Part shown: positions 1 to 7,001 of the stretch, one piece after another
How positions within the stretch are numbered: the stretch's first letter is position 1
How the letters are laid out: each line of letters starts with the position of its first letter
Program-made: the position numbers and the translations under genes
Assembly (NCBI GenBank): GCA_934177545.1
Contig: CAKPPI010000035.1
Location: 1-9,056, forward strand
Direction of reading: 5' to 3'
Origin: an uncultured Bacilli bacterium
GTDB lineage: Bacteria > Bacillota_I > Bacilli_A > RF39 > UBA660
Length of the DNA stretch: 9,056 bases
The notes under the pieces: generated by a model
Seen by the model: the letters and a program-made list of their open reading frames with translations, nothing else
Databases searched by the model: none
Told to the model about the DNA's origin: nothing

Positions 1-1174
1 CCATGCCTTGAATACTAGGTAGAGCATTAGTTAATTCATCAAAGAAAACAATGTGAAGTTTATTAGGTTCTTTGTCACACTTTTCTTGTAATTTTTTATA
101 CCAAGTTGGGGGAACATCAAGCATTTCACCAGTACTGGCATTATAGACACTTTTGCCATTTAGACTGTCTGGAGTAGCATTTCTTAAATATAGAATTACA
201 CAATCCGGATCTAGTTGCTTTACTCTACTTGATTTGCCATCACTACTCCTGCCATGTAAGAAAACAGAAACATTACTTTGGATAGCCCCTTTAATAATGT
301 CTTCTTCACTTACTTTAGAAAAATCAAAATTGTATGAACTTGAAAATTTAGTATCTTTAATAGAATCTTTTATTGGAAGTAATTCTTCACTTAAACCTTG
401 GGTTAATTCTCTAGCAAAACAAGTATTTAAAAATTGATAAATTCTAGTTTCTTCAAACTTAGTAAAATTAGAATTATCCGCAAATTGAACACCAGCAAAT
501 AAAATTTTTTCACTTATCATTTGATGCTTTTTAGTATCTAGTAACCAATAAACTGGTTCTACATTAACCCAAATACTATCGCCATTTTTATACTTGGACT
601 TAAACCCATTATACAAGCCTGTATTGGCAACGGCTTTTATTAATCTTTTATCTTCTAATTTATATTCTTTAAAAGTAATAGGAGCAAAAATTTCATCATA
701 TTCGAATTCTTTTCTAGAATCTGCAGTGTAATAATTATTGGTTAATTGCAATTTACCCTGCTTTAGCATATTATCTAATTTCTCTTGTTCTAGCCCATTT
801 AAGGCCGATTGTGGATAATAACCGTATTTTACTTGAAAAATATGTTCCGTGGTTGTATCCAGATTTTTAGTTAATTCTTTTTCAATATTTTCAGGCAAAT
901 TATAAACAACTCTAGCCCCAATATCCCGCAAGCTAATACTATAAGTTGCCGAATAACCTTCTTCATCAACAATAATAACATTTTTATCACTACTAACTGT
1001 TGATTTAGTCCAATAAGGGCCATAATTTAATTTAGATTCAGGGTCATAATAAGCCCCTAAAATAATAGAATAATCAGTTAATGGTGATTTAGTACCCGCT
1101 ACTTTAAAGATTTCCAATACTTGATCATCATTACCAAAAACATCTTCGCCAGTTATAAAAGTAAAATCATTCAT
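1..1174 (-). CDS. DUF6273-like / MoxR-type AAA+ ATPase, second copy (3' end cut by window edge)
   Basis: This is the last visible gene of the operon; 391 residues are seen and the C-terminal part lies outside the window. Start: ATG at 1174, giving a start (MNDFTF) that matches the paralogue at 5080 (MSDFTF); it lies 20 nt after the VWA gene stop, with only a weak purine-rich RBS (AAAGAG). Residues about 1-260 form a DUF6273-like region: YGYYPQ at 117-122, IWVNVEPVYWLLD at 201-213, and a terminal W/YxFLN-type segment. Residues 281-391 are the start of the AAA+ module: Walker A GRSSDGKSS at 308-316 and Walker B HIVFFDE at 374-380. This stretch aligns without gaps to residues 290-400 of the first copy with about 15 differences, while the N-terminal half is far more diverged. 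The expected role is an ATP-driven remodelling motor partnered with the VWA protein. Sensor 1, arginine finger and lid cannot be checked here. Confidence 0.88.
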   Translation of the reverse strand, partial: MNDFTFITGEDVFGNDDQVLEIFKVAGTKSPLTDYSIILGAYYDPESKLNYGPYWTKSTVSSDKNVIIVDEEGYSATYSISLRDIGARVVYNLPENIEKELTKNLDTTTEHIFQVKYGYYPQSALNGLEQEKLDNMLKQGKLQLTNNYYTADSRKEFEYDEIFAPITFKEYKLEDKRLIKAVANTGLYNGFKSKYKNGDSIWVNVEPVYWLLDTKKHQMISEKILFAGVQFADNSNFTKFEETRIYQFLNTCFARELTQGLSEELLPIKDSIKDTKFSSSYNFDFSKVSEEDIIKGAIQSNVSVFLHGRSSDGKSSRVKQLDPDCVILYLRNATPDSLNGKSVYNASTGEMLDVPPTWYKKLQEKCDKEPNKLHIVFFDELTNALPSIQGM

Positions 1175-1194
1175 TTTTTTCAACTCTTTTCTTT

Positions 1195-2640
1195 TTAAAA
1201 TTTTCTTCTAAGCCCATAACCAGAAGAAAAGCCAGATAGTCGTTCTAAGGCCTCACTATCTATATAAATAACTTTGCCTCCAGGAGGATTAATTTTAGCA
1301 TTACCAAACACAATCCAGATAGCATTAACTCTCTTACTTGGCATATCGGCGTAACCATCAGTAAATATAATTTTATTTTCTACTCTTTTAGAAAAAGCAT
1401 TAACAGCAACATCAAAATCAGTACCCCCAAAGCCCACTAGAGGAAAAGTATCAATATCATTAATATTTCTTATTTCTTGAAAGCCATAGAATTTAGTATC
1501 AAAGCACCCTACTTTGACTTTTGAAGTTGTAAAAATATTTTTACATTCTCTTAAAAAATTACGTAATAAGGTCTCATCAATAGAGCCACTAGTATCTAAT
1601 ACTATTTCTGTAACTGGTTTGGGTATATCTTCTAAATGAGGAACAACACAGCCATCTTCAATGGTAGCATTTTGATAAGACCAATCAGTATCATAAGTAA
1701 TTGTCTCTCTTAAAAGACGACGCCAATCAATTAATGGTTTAGAACTACCAATATTATCTACATCTCTTTTTTCCATATTAGTTGTATTACCATGATTACT
1801 TGCTTCTTGGGCTAATGACTTTTTTAATTCTTCTAATACTTTAGCTCTTTCAATTTTATTTTGAGCAAATGCATTCTTTTCACCAATATTAGCAAATTTC
1901 TTTGTTAACTCTTTTACTTTCTTTTCTTTATCGCTTTTGTTATCTGATTCTCCATTGCTGTCTTTATTTTTAGAATCGGTATTTTGTTTATTTGGATTAG
2001 ATTTTTCTTTTTTACCACCCTCATAAGTATCGTTAGTCTTATTATTAGCTTTTTCTAAAGCTTTTTTCCATAATTCGTGGTTAGTTGGTGGGGTGATACT
2101 ATTAATATCAAAGTCGTCGCTTTCAATATTATTGCTAGAACTACTTTGAACACTTTGATTTCCTGAACCGTTAGATTTTTCTTGATTCTCATTTTCTTGT
2201 TGACTGTTAGAGTCGCCGTTAGCGCTCTTAGACTTTTCATTTTCTTGTTTAATTTGCATTAATTTTTCATATAATTCTTCGGCATTATAATTAATGGCAC
2301 CTTCTATTTCAACGGAACCTTTTAGTACTGGTAGTTTATCAATTTTTAAAAAAGCATTGGCAACGGCATCGCAGGCGATATTCCATATTGATGGGTCTTT
2401 TCCTATACTTCTATCAACATGCAGGAAAATGATATGACAAGTTTCATGAGCTAATACAAATACTTGTTCATCCAGTTTTAATTGGGAAAGAAAGGCCTCA
2501 TTATAATAAATATTATCACCATCAGTAGCGGCTGTTTTAGTACCCTCATCTTTTATATATTTTAAGTTAGCAATGACACTACCAAAGAAAGGATACTTTA
2601 TCAACATTTTTCTTTTTATTTTATCAATATCAACATTCAT
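1195..2640 (-). CDS. DUF2201-type putative metallopeptidase with C-terminal VWA-like domain
   Basis: The 481-residue protein has two recognisable domains. The N-terminal part (about 1-130) carries an HExxH zinc motif, HETCH at 65-69, followed by an acidic/Asn-rich helix (WNIACDAVANAFL), as in the DUF2201 N-terminal metallopeptidase-like domain. The C-terminal part (about 300-481) is VWA-like with a complete MIDAS: DTSGS at 349-353, T407 in GGTDF, and D428 in FTDG. Between them, residues 135-245 are a low-complexity S/N/K/E/Q-rich linker, then a charged helical stretch. A strong AGGAG lies 6 nt before the ATG at 2640 and sits at the end of the preceding gene, whose stop is 8 nt upstream, so translation is probably coupled. 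VWA proteins of this kind pair with MoxR AAA+ ATPases (RavA-ViaA is the studied example). No signal peptide is seen, so a cytoplasmic site is inferred. Whether the HExxH is catalytic is unknown. Confidence 0.9.
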   Translation of the reverse strand: MNVDIDKIKRKMLIKYPFFGSVIANLKYIKDEGTKTAATDGDNIYYNEAFLSQLKLDEQVFVLAHETCHIIFLHVDRSIGKDPSIWNIACDAVANAFLKIDKLPVLKGSVEIEGAINYNAEELYEKLMQIKQENEKSKSANGDSNSQQENENQEKSNGSGNQSVQSSSSNNIESDDFDINSITPPTNHELWKKALEKANNKTNDTYEGGKKEKSNPNKQNTDSKNKDSNGESDNKSDKEKKVKELTKKFANIGEKNAFAQNKIERAKVLEELKKSLAQEASNHGNTTNMEKRDVDNIGSSKPLIDWRRLLRETITYDTDWSYQNATIEDGCVVPHLEDIPKPVTEIVLDTSGSIDETLLRNFLRECKNIFTTSKVKVGCFDTKFYGFQEIRNINDIDTFPLVGFGGTDFDVAVNAFSKRVENKIIFTDGYADMPSKRVNAIWIVFGNAKINPPGGKVIYIDSEALERLSGFSSGYGLRRKF

Positions 2641-2648
2641 AATTGCTC

Positions 2649-3050
2649 CTATATTATAGCTACTAAAGAAGCTACTTCTTCATTTAATTTATTACTATCT
2701 AAATCGGTTACTGTTAAGACAATCAAAGTGTTTTTAGGTAAGTCAAAAGTTGATATTTTCTTATATTTTAATATTTCTATAAATTTAGTTTGGCCGTTTA
2801 TATCTATTTTGTTAACGTTTCTAATCATAAGAACTGGTCTTGTTTTTTTAGCTTGCTCTAGAAGTTTGGTATACCAGTCTGGTGGGCAGAAGTCTACTCC
2901 TTCATAATGACCATTTAAGTCTTCTATTTTACAGTCATTAGCAAGAAGAATACTATTTTTGAAAATATCTTTGTACGTATCTTCTATTAATATAGGAAAC
3001 TCGCCTAATTTTAAATAGTCTTTTAATATTTCTAACTTTTCTTTATTCAT
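2649..3050 (-). CDS. Small degenerate AAA+ protein related to the operon's MoxR-type ATPases
   Basis: This 133-residue protein is not a known small family to me, but it aligns with part of the AAA+ core of its neighbours. The matches are DLNG (44-47) against SLNG, CPPDWYTKLLEQAKK (55-69) against IPPTWYKKVVEKCEK, and LPKNTLIVLTVTDLD (104-118) against LPKNARIVAAGNDLD. The functional residues are gone: there is no GxxxxGKS loop, the Walker B FFDE is replaced by IRNVNK, and the sensor-1 Asn is replaced. It ends before the arginine finger and lid. It should therefore not hydrolyse ATP and may be an assembly or regulatory subunit; this is inferred. Start: ATG at 3050, with AAGGA about 10 nt upstream. 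It lies 35 nt after the ATPase gene and 8 nt before the VWA gene. The intact frame and tight spacing argue against a pseudogene. Confidence 0.8.
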   Translation of the reverse strand: MNKEKLEILKDYLKLGEFPILIEDTYKDIFKNSILLANDCKIEDLNGHYEGVDFCPPDWYTKLLEQAKKTRPVLMIRNVNKIDINGQTKFIEILKYKKISTFDLPKNTLIVLTVTDLDSNKLNEEVASLVAII

Positions 3051-3085
3051 AAGTTTACTTTCCTTCTTCTTTAATCTTTATAAAT

Positions 3086-5080
3086 TTATAAGTTTGGTGT
3101 TTGATTATTATCCATATAATCTAATTGATTAAAAAAGTTAACCGCCTCTAGATATTGTTTGGCTTTTTTAGCTTTTACTAATTTTAGATTGTTAAGTGTT
3201 TCTAATCTTTTTGGATTATTGTAAGTCCAGATGGCATCAAACATTGATAATAACCCTTTACCAAACCAACTAATAAAGTCTCTAACTATTTCTAAATCTT
3301 CTTCTTTTGTCTGCATTGCTAAGCTAACTGTTGTAGCATACCTTTCTGAAGTGCCAATATGCGCATCTGCCACAGCTTCAATATCCCATTTCTTAGTTAT
3401 AATATCGTTATAGCTTATTGCTTTTTGATTACAGAATGCAATAAACTTTTTAGTTAAAACTTCACCAATTAAAGCTCTTAACATTTCAGGCTTACCAGTT
3501 TGGTATAAAACCTTAGAAGCCATTTCCCATTTTCTAGGGTCAGCATTAGGTTTCTTACCATCAAATCGTGTTCTTAAAATATTATGTTCATATAACTTTT
3601 CATAATAAATAAAGGCATAAATGGCAGGATGAATTTTCATAGGATTTTCTTTTGGCTCATAAGATAAAGACGTATAATTCTTACTTTCAGTAGCAGCCCA
3701 TTTTAACCAGTCATTGGTAGTTGTGTTGATATAAACATGGGCAAATCTATTAAATAGCGGTTCAGCCATTTCATTAGCAGCCAAAGAGTCATCTAAGTCA
3801 TTACCAGCCGCTACTATTCTTGCATTTTTAGGCAGTTTCCAGATGCCATTTACTTCGCCATCTAAAATAATATTAAAGGCCATGCCCTGAATACTAGGCA
3901 AAGCATTAGTTAGTTCATCAAAGAAAACAATATGAATTTTATCTGGCTCTTTTTCGCATTTTTCAACGACCTTTTTATACCAAGTTGGTGGTATATCAAG
4001 CATTTCACCAGTATTTTCATTATAAACAGATTTACCATTTAAACTATCAGGAGTAGCATTTCTTAAGTAAAGGATTGTACAATCATGGTCTAACTGTTTT
4101 ACTCTACTAGATTTACCATCGCTACTTCTACCATGTAAGAATACGGCTACATTACTAAGAATAACTCCTTTAATAATATCTTCTTCACTTACTTTAGAAA
4201 AATCTAAATGATATGGATTTGGTTCCTTTTGTAACTTTTCAGATTCTTCAGTCTCACTATGTTTAGGTTGATTAAATTGAAGCATTTGTGTTAATTCTTT
4301 AGCAAAAATATTATCTAAATACCACTTAATACCGGTTGCTTCAAAATTATTTTTATCATTTTTATTATATGAATAGCTGATATTAGAAAACAGTAAATAT
4401 TCACTTACTAAAAGATTAGTTTCTTTATCAACTAACCATTTAACTGGACTTACTTCTAGCCAAACAAAATCGTCTCTTTTTACTTTTCTACCATCATTTA
4501 AAGTAGCAAAATCACAGCAAGAACGATTTATAACTCTGACGTAATGCTTTCCTTCATAAATATATTCTGGAATAACTAAAGGTGAAAAATCACAATCTTT
4601 AGTAAGCCAATCATTCTTATCTACTGTGAAACTATTACCACTATATTCCAAATTAGAAATACTATATTCTTTTTCTAACTTTTTTTGCATATCATCTGAT
4701 ACTGCCATTTGAGGATAAAAGCCATATTCTACTTCTCTTAAAACATTTGGCTGCTTAGAACGTCTACAAAATAGTAAATTTCCTTTTTTGTCAATAAGAT
4801 TTTTGATATCGTCATTCATTGGTAATACTGGGCGTGATGCAACATTTTTTATATTATCAGCATCATGTTTTAAAGAACCACTGTAATTAACCACTACTAC
4901 TTCATCGTTAATTAAATTCTTTAGCCAGTAAAAGCCATAATGGTTATTATCAATAGCATTGTAACCACCAAGAAGAATAGAAAAATCTGTTTGAATTGCT
5001 TTTACTCCATATTTTTTTAAAACTGATAATTGATGTTCACCAAATACTTGTTCCTTATCTAAAAATGTAAAATCTGACAT
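3086..5080 (-). CDS. DUF6273-like / MoxR-type AAA+ ATPase, first copy
   Basis: The 664-residue protein leads the operon. The N-terminal region contains a DUF6273-like domain: YGFYPQ at 119-124, FVWLEVSPVKWLVD at 205-218, SEYLLFSNI at 226-234, and WYLDNIF at 253-259, the spacing seen in that family. The AAA+ module spans about 290-540: Walker A GRSSDGKSS at 317-325, Walker B IHIVFFDE at 382-389, sensor 1 in AAGND at 424-428, arginine finger in EPLFNRF at 440-446, and a sensor-2-like DPRKWEMAS at 514-522. All ATPase residues are present. The C-terminus is helical and basic. The frame also allows a GTG start at 5089, but that codon lies inside the AAGGTGA ribosome binding site, so ATG 5080 is chosen. 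The expected role is a MoxR-type remodelling ATPase working with the VWA protein encoded downstream. The function of the fused N-terminal domain is unknown; substrate or ligand recognition is a guess. Confidence 0.92.
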   Translation of the reverse strand: MSDFTFLDKEQVFGEHQLSVLKKYGVKAIQTDFSILLGGYNAIDNNHYGFYWLKNLINDEVVVVNYSGSLKHDADNIKNVASRPVLPMNDDIKNLIDKKGNLLFCRRSKQPNVLREVEYGFYPQMAVSDDMQKKLEKEYSISNLEYSGNSFTVDKNDWLTKDCDFSPLVIPEYIYEGKHYVRVINRSCCDFATLNDGRKVKRDDFVWLEVSPVKWLVDKETNLLVSEYLLFSNISYSYNKNDKNNFEATGIKWYLDNIFAKELTQMLQFNQPKHSETEESEKLQKEPNPYHLDFSKVSEEDIIKGVILSNVAVFLHGRSSDGKSSRVKQLDHDCTILYLRNATPDSLNGKSVYNENTGEMLDIPPTWYKKVVEKCEKEPDKIHIVFFDELTNALPSIQGMAFNIILDGEVNGIWKLPKNARIVAAGNDLDDSLAANEMAEPLFNRFAHVYINTTTNDWLKWAATESKNYTSLSYEPKENPMKIHPAIYAFIYYEKLYEHNILRTRFDGKKPNADPRKWEMASKVLYQTGKPEMLRALIGEVLTKKFIAFCNQKAISYNDIITKKWDIEAVADAHIGTSERYATTVSLAMQTKEEDLEIVRDFISWFGKGLLSMFDAIWTYNNPKRLETLNNLKLVKAKKAKQYLEAVNFFNQLDYMDNNQTPNL

Positions 5081-5085
5081 CCAAA

Positions 5086-5092
5086 TCACCTT
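5086..5092 (-). promoter_or_regulatory. Ribosome binding site of the ATPase operon
   Basis: AAGGTGA on the minus strand lies 5 nt before the ATG at 5080. It overlaps the alternative GTG codon at 5087-5089 and so rules out that longer start. Confidence 0.7.
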
Positions 5093-5099
5093 GGGACAT

Positions 5100-5108
5100 A
5101 TAATAACA
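5100..5108 (-). promoter_or_regulatory. Candidate extended -10 promoter of the ATPase operon
   Basis: The minus strand reads TGT followed by TATTAT (-10 at 5100-5105), a TGN extended -10 element. No good -35 hexamer is seen 16-18 nt upstream. Transcription would begin near 5093, giving a very short leader that still contains the ribosome binding site. The site lies directly downstream of the terminator at 5125-5165, a sensible place for an operon to start. A short dyad (TTTTCT / AGAAAA) sits just upstream. Confidence 0.4.
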
Positions 5109-5124
5109 TATTTTCTTATAGAAA

Positions 5125-5165
5125 AGAAAAAAAGATATAGTCATGTGTTAAAAAAACTATATCTT
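5125..5165 (-). terminator. Intrinsic terminator upstream of the ATPase operon
   Basis: On the minus strand a perfect 9-bp stem (AAGATATAG / CTATATCTT, arms 5157-5165 and 5132-5140) with a 16-nt loop is followed by a run of T ending at 5126. The plus-strand side lacks a T run, so it works on minus-strand transcripts. It would end transcription coming from the surface-protein gene or from the candidate promoter at 5361-5389, and insulate the operon. Confidence 0.65.
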
Positions 5166-5174
5166 AATTATATT

Positions 5175-5349
5175 TTATTGTTTATTTTCTAATTCTAAGG
5201 CTTTTAAATAAGTTCTATTCTTGTTTTTAAATCATTAGTTAGAGAATTTAATCTATTATTGCTTATATTGCTTATTCCGGACATTATTATAATAAATTGG
5301 CATTTTCATTGAACTTTTTTACCATTTTTGGCACTTATTGTTCAATAAA
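5175..5349 (-). pseudogene. Possible relic of a broken small reading frame
   Basis: On the minus strand three short open segments in different frames read like pieces of one protein. The first is FIEQ, a stop, then VPKMVKKFNENANLL (5349 to about 5290). The second is MSGISNISNNRLNSLTNDLK, from an ATG near 5283. The third ends KNKNRTYLKALELENKQ and stops at 5175-5177. Adding one base in the TTATTATAATAATG run and one in the A5 run near 5229 would join them into a frame of about 55 codons. I do not recognise the product. A second fragment resembling its first residues (FIEQKCPK) occurs upstream at about 5388-5425. In such AT-rich sequence the match could be chance, so confidence is low. Confidence 0.3.
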
Positions 5350-5425
5350 TTTATATAATAATTATATAGAATTTTAAAAAGTTAATCAACATTTTTGCAG
5401 TTTTGGGCACTTTTGTTCAATGAAA
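5325..5425. repeat. Two related 25-nt direct repeats, with a third inverted partial copy nearby
   Basis: Copies at 5325-5349 and 5401-5425 share TTTT(T/G)GGCACTT followed by TTGTTCAAT and AAA, with small indels. An inverted partial copy, TTTCATTGAAC, lies at about 5304-5314. The core GTTCAAT(G/A)AA therefore occurs three times within 120 nt. The copy at 5335-5348 is itself a dyad (TTATTG, TT, CAATAA). The repeats overlap the possible coding relic, so they may reflect local duplication rather than protein-binding sites. Confidence 0.45.
5361..5389 (-). promoter_or_regulatory. Candidate sigma-A-type promoter in the intergenic gap
   Basis: The minus strand has TTGATT (5384-5389) and a perfect TATAAT (5361-5366) separated by 17 nt. 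A transcript starting near 5354 would run about 230 nt to the terminator at 5125-5165 and contain no convincing gene. It could produce a small RNA or be a leftover of the broken frame. High AT content makes chance matches likely. Confidence 0.35.
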
Positions 5426-5441
5426 AACATAATTTTATATT

Positions 5442-6668
5442 TCAAATGCCTAATTGATACGGTGAATTTGATGAACCATTGCCGGCAGTAATTATGATAT
5501 TTGATTTTAAATATAGCACTGGATAAACTCTGAAATCTTGCCAATAACTATACGCATCGCAAACATGTCCATTATCATCAATTCTAAACACTTTGTCTGT
5601 TGTATTTGTTATTAAAGTCATAGTCCAATAATAGTGTCCTTCTTTAAAAAGATAATCATTATTTCGACATTCTTCATAATCAGTAGTATGCCAAGTACTC
5701 GCGTTAGATTTAAGACAGTCATTTCTCGACTTTACAGCTCCACCAGAAGTGGCATAGCCATAATCACTAGGATATATTAACCCAACTTTTCCTAACCAGG
5801 TGGTTTTATATCCATCATTTATTTTTGTTCCTCTTTCTAAGTCGTAAAAATCTTTATAGGTTATTTCATTTGTACTGCTACCACCAATATGCCATACAAT
5901 ATTTTCTATTGCACTATGTGTTAGGTTACTTTTCAAACCAGATTTGCTGTAATCAACACTTTTAGGTTCAGAAGTAGTTGTACCAAAATAATATGTTCCT
6001 GACATTGCATAATAATAAGCACTATCATTTAGTAACTTTTTTAATGTTGAATTAGGCCAGTAGTTTGATGATGATTGATCTTTAGTATAATCAAAAGCTA
6101 AATTATCTATACTATCATTTCTAATTATTTTAATTAGATTCTCTTTAGTTCCATCCTCTTTTTCGATATTATTAAATACACCTATAATACGCCATTTTTC
6201 GCAAGCATCACTTGTCTGATTAGCATAATCACTACAATTAAAATAGACATAATTATCTGGATTTGCTCCTATATATCTTATATTATTATCAGCATCATCA
6301 CTTACCATATTGATAGAATCTGTACTGGCTAAATTAGTTATCTTTGTTACAGCATTTTCACCACTTTTAAAATATAGATTACATTTAACTTTGGTAGTAA
6401 AATTAGTAACATATAATCCCCATGAATCATTATCCCACTCGATATTAACATTGTTATCACAGTCAGCACTCGAAAAGACAACTGTTCCTTTTTCAGGAAA
6501 AGTATCTATTCTAGATTCATCTATAAAAATTGCCATTTGCTCTTTATCTACTAGATATTTATTATTTTGTTTTATTGATAATATTAAAAAAGTAATCACT
6601 AAAATACAAGATAATCCTATATAAAAGTATTCTTTTAATAATAATCTATTTAAATTAGCCTTCTTCAT
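5442..6668 (-). CDS. Membrane-anchored surface protein with DUF6273-like ectodomain
   Basis: The 408-residue protein starts with a basic segment and one hydrophobic helix (about 14-31) without a clear signal-peptidase site, so it is probably an N-terminal anchor with an extracellular body. Residues about 45-100 form a small domain with paired cysteines (C70, C96). From about 125 the body shows hallmarks of a surface family common in AT-rich gut Firmicutes: NIRYIGANPDNYVYFN (129-144), WRIIGVF (159-165), LIKIIR (178-183), VGLIYPSDYGYATSG (295-309), and an ending YPVLYLKS (382-389) then GNGSSNSPYQL. The WRIIGVF region resembles the WLEVSPVKW part of the ATPase N-terminal domains. Start: ATG at 6668, with AAGGA 9 nt upstream. 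Six cysteines in the main domain (145, 156, 318, 334, 370 and the N-terminal pair's neighbour region) suggest disulfides. The ligand is unknown. It may be phase-variable, judging from the inverted sites upstream. Confidence 0.85.
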   Translation of the reverse strand: MKKANLNRLLLKEYFYIGLSCILVITFLILSIKQNNKYLVDKEQMAIFIDESRIDTFPEKGTVVFSSADCDNNVNIEWDNDSWGLYVTNFTTKVKCNLYFKSGENAVTKITNLASTDSINMVSDDADNNIRYIGANPDNYVYFNCSDYANQTSDACEKWRIIGVFNNIEKEDGTKENLIKIIRNDSIDNLAFDYTKDQSSSNYWPNSTLKKLLNDSAYYYAMSGTYYFGTTTSEPKSVDYSKSGLKSNLTHSAIENIVWHIGGSSTNEITYKDFYDLERGTKINDGYKTTWLGKVGLIYPSDYGYATSGGAVKSRNDCLKSNASTWHTTDYEECRNNDYLFKEGHYYWTMTLITNTTDKVFRIDDNGHVCDAYSYWQDFRVYPVLYLKSNIIITAGNGSSNSPYQLGI

Positions 6669-6697
6669 AATTCTTTATCCTTACTAATGTTAAGAAT

Positions 6698-6725
6698 AAA
6701 ATATTTAAGTAATCATTATTTACAA
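6698..6725 (-). promoter_or_regulatory. Weak candidate promoter of the surface-protein gene
   Basis: TTGTAA (6720-6725) and TATTTT (6698-6703) on the minus strand are spaced by 16 nt; each matches consensus at four of six positions. A 7-bp dyad (AATCATT at 6711-6717, AATGATT at 6725-6731) overlaps the -35 box. If used, it would give basal expression independent of the upstream inverted sites. Confidence 0.25.
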
Positions 6726-6736
6726 ATGATTTACAC

Positions 6737-6765
6737 TTTTCATAGAGCTTAAAACTCTATGAAAA
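6737..6765 (-). repeat. Left inverted site (11-7-11 dyad) of a possible invertible element
   Basis: Read on the minus strand it is TTTTCATAGAG, spacer TTTTAAG, then CTCTATGAAAA, a perfect 11-bp dyad around an asymmetric 7-nt spacer. The same site occurs in opposite orientation at 7002-7030 with three mismatches and an identical spacer. This is the architecture of a tyrosine-recombinase core site. It lies 68 nt upstream of the surface-protein start codon. Confidence 0.6.
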
Positions 6766-6767
6766 TT

Positions 6768-6880
6768 ATAGGTGAAATCTGGGCTTAAATGCCATTTGAC
6801 TAGAATTTTGACCACAATAGTTTCTTTAATTAATGACTACAAAATACGTTTTAAAGTAAGGATTCACCTATGTTTGTAGT
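6768..6880. repeat. Nested inverted repeats inside the 6766-7001 segment
   Basis: ATAGGTGAA (6768-6776) has a perfect inverted partner TTCACCTAT (6863-6871), and ACTACAAA (6836-6843) pairs with TTTGTAGT (6873-6880). No coding frame of useful length is seen in this segment on either strand. The pairing could be a folded RNA or recombination structure, or chance. Confidence 0.35.
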
Positions 6881-6911
6881 AAATTTATCTGACCACAATT
6901 TTGACCATAAT
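6798..6911 (+). repeat. Two pairs of 12-nt-spaced GAC(C/T)A-type direct repeats
   Basis: GACTAGAATTTT is followed directly by GACCACAAT (6798-6818), and GACCACAATTTT by GACCATAAT (6891-6911). Each pair is offset by exactly 12 nt and the pairs start 93 nt apart. The regular spacing suggests repeated protein-binding sites within the putative invertible segment. The binder is unknown. Confidence 0.45.
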
Positions 6912-6966
6912 TAAGATTTTTTTCTAATAAATTTTTATAGAATTTAGCTAACTTTTATGGTATATT

Positions 6967-6972
6967 TATAAT
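6967..6972 (+). promoter_or_regulatory. Candidate -10 box pointing away from the surface-protein gene
   Basis: A perfect TATAAT on the plus strand lies near the right end of the segment between the inverted sites. The -35 region (TTTAGC or TTAGCT at 17-18 nt) is poor. In the present orientation it would transcribe across the right inverted site into the terminator at 7064-7109. If the segment were inverted it would face the surface-protein gene. Confidence 0.35.
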
Positions 6973-7001
6973 ATAAGTTAAGATTAATGTGCGTTTTTTT
7001 G

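Noticed and set aside
2055..2240. Minus-strand 61-codon frame inside the VWA gene.
   Set aside because: It is a shadow of the low-complexity linker in another frame and has no homology-like features.
6310..6624. Plus-strand open frame of about 100 codons.
   Set aside because: It lies wholly antisense to the well-supported surface-protein gene and has no recognisable domain; the same holds for the plus-strand frames at 153-437, 3231-3413 and 7592-7864.
6765..6770. Minus-strand TATAAT facing the surface-protein gene at the edge of the left inverted site.
   Set aside because: No acceptable -35 at 16-18 nt and no extended -10; noted only as a weak possibility because it would make the present orientation 'on'.
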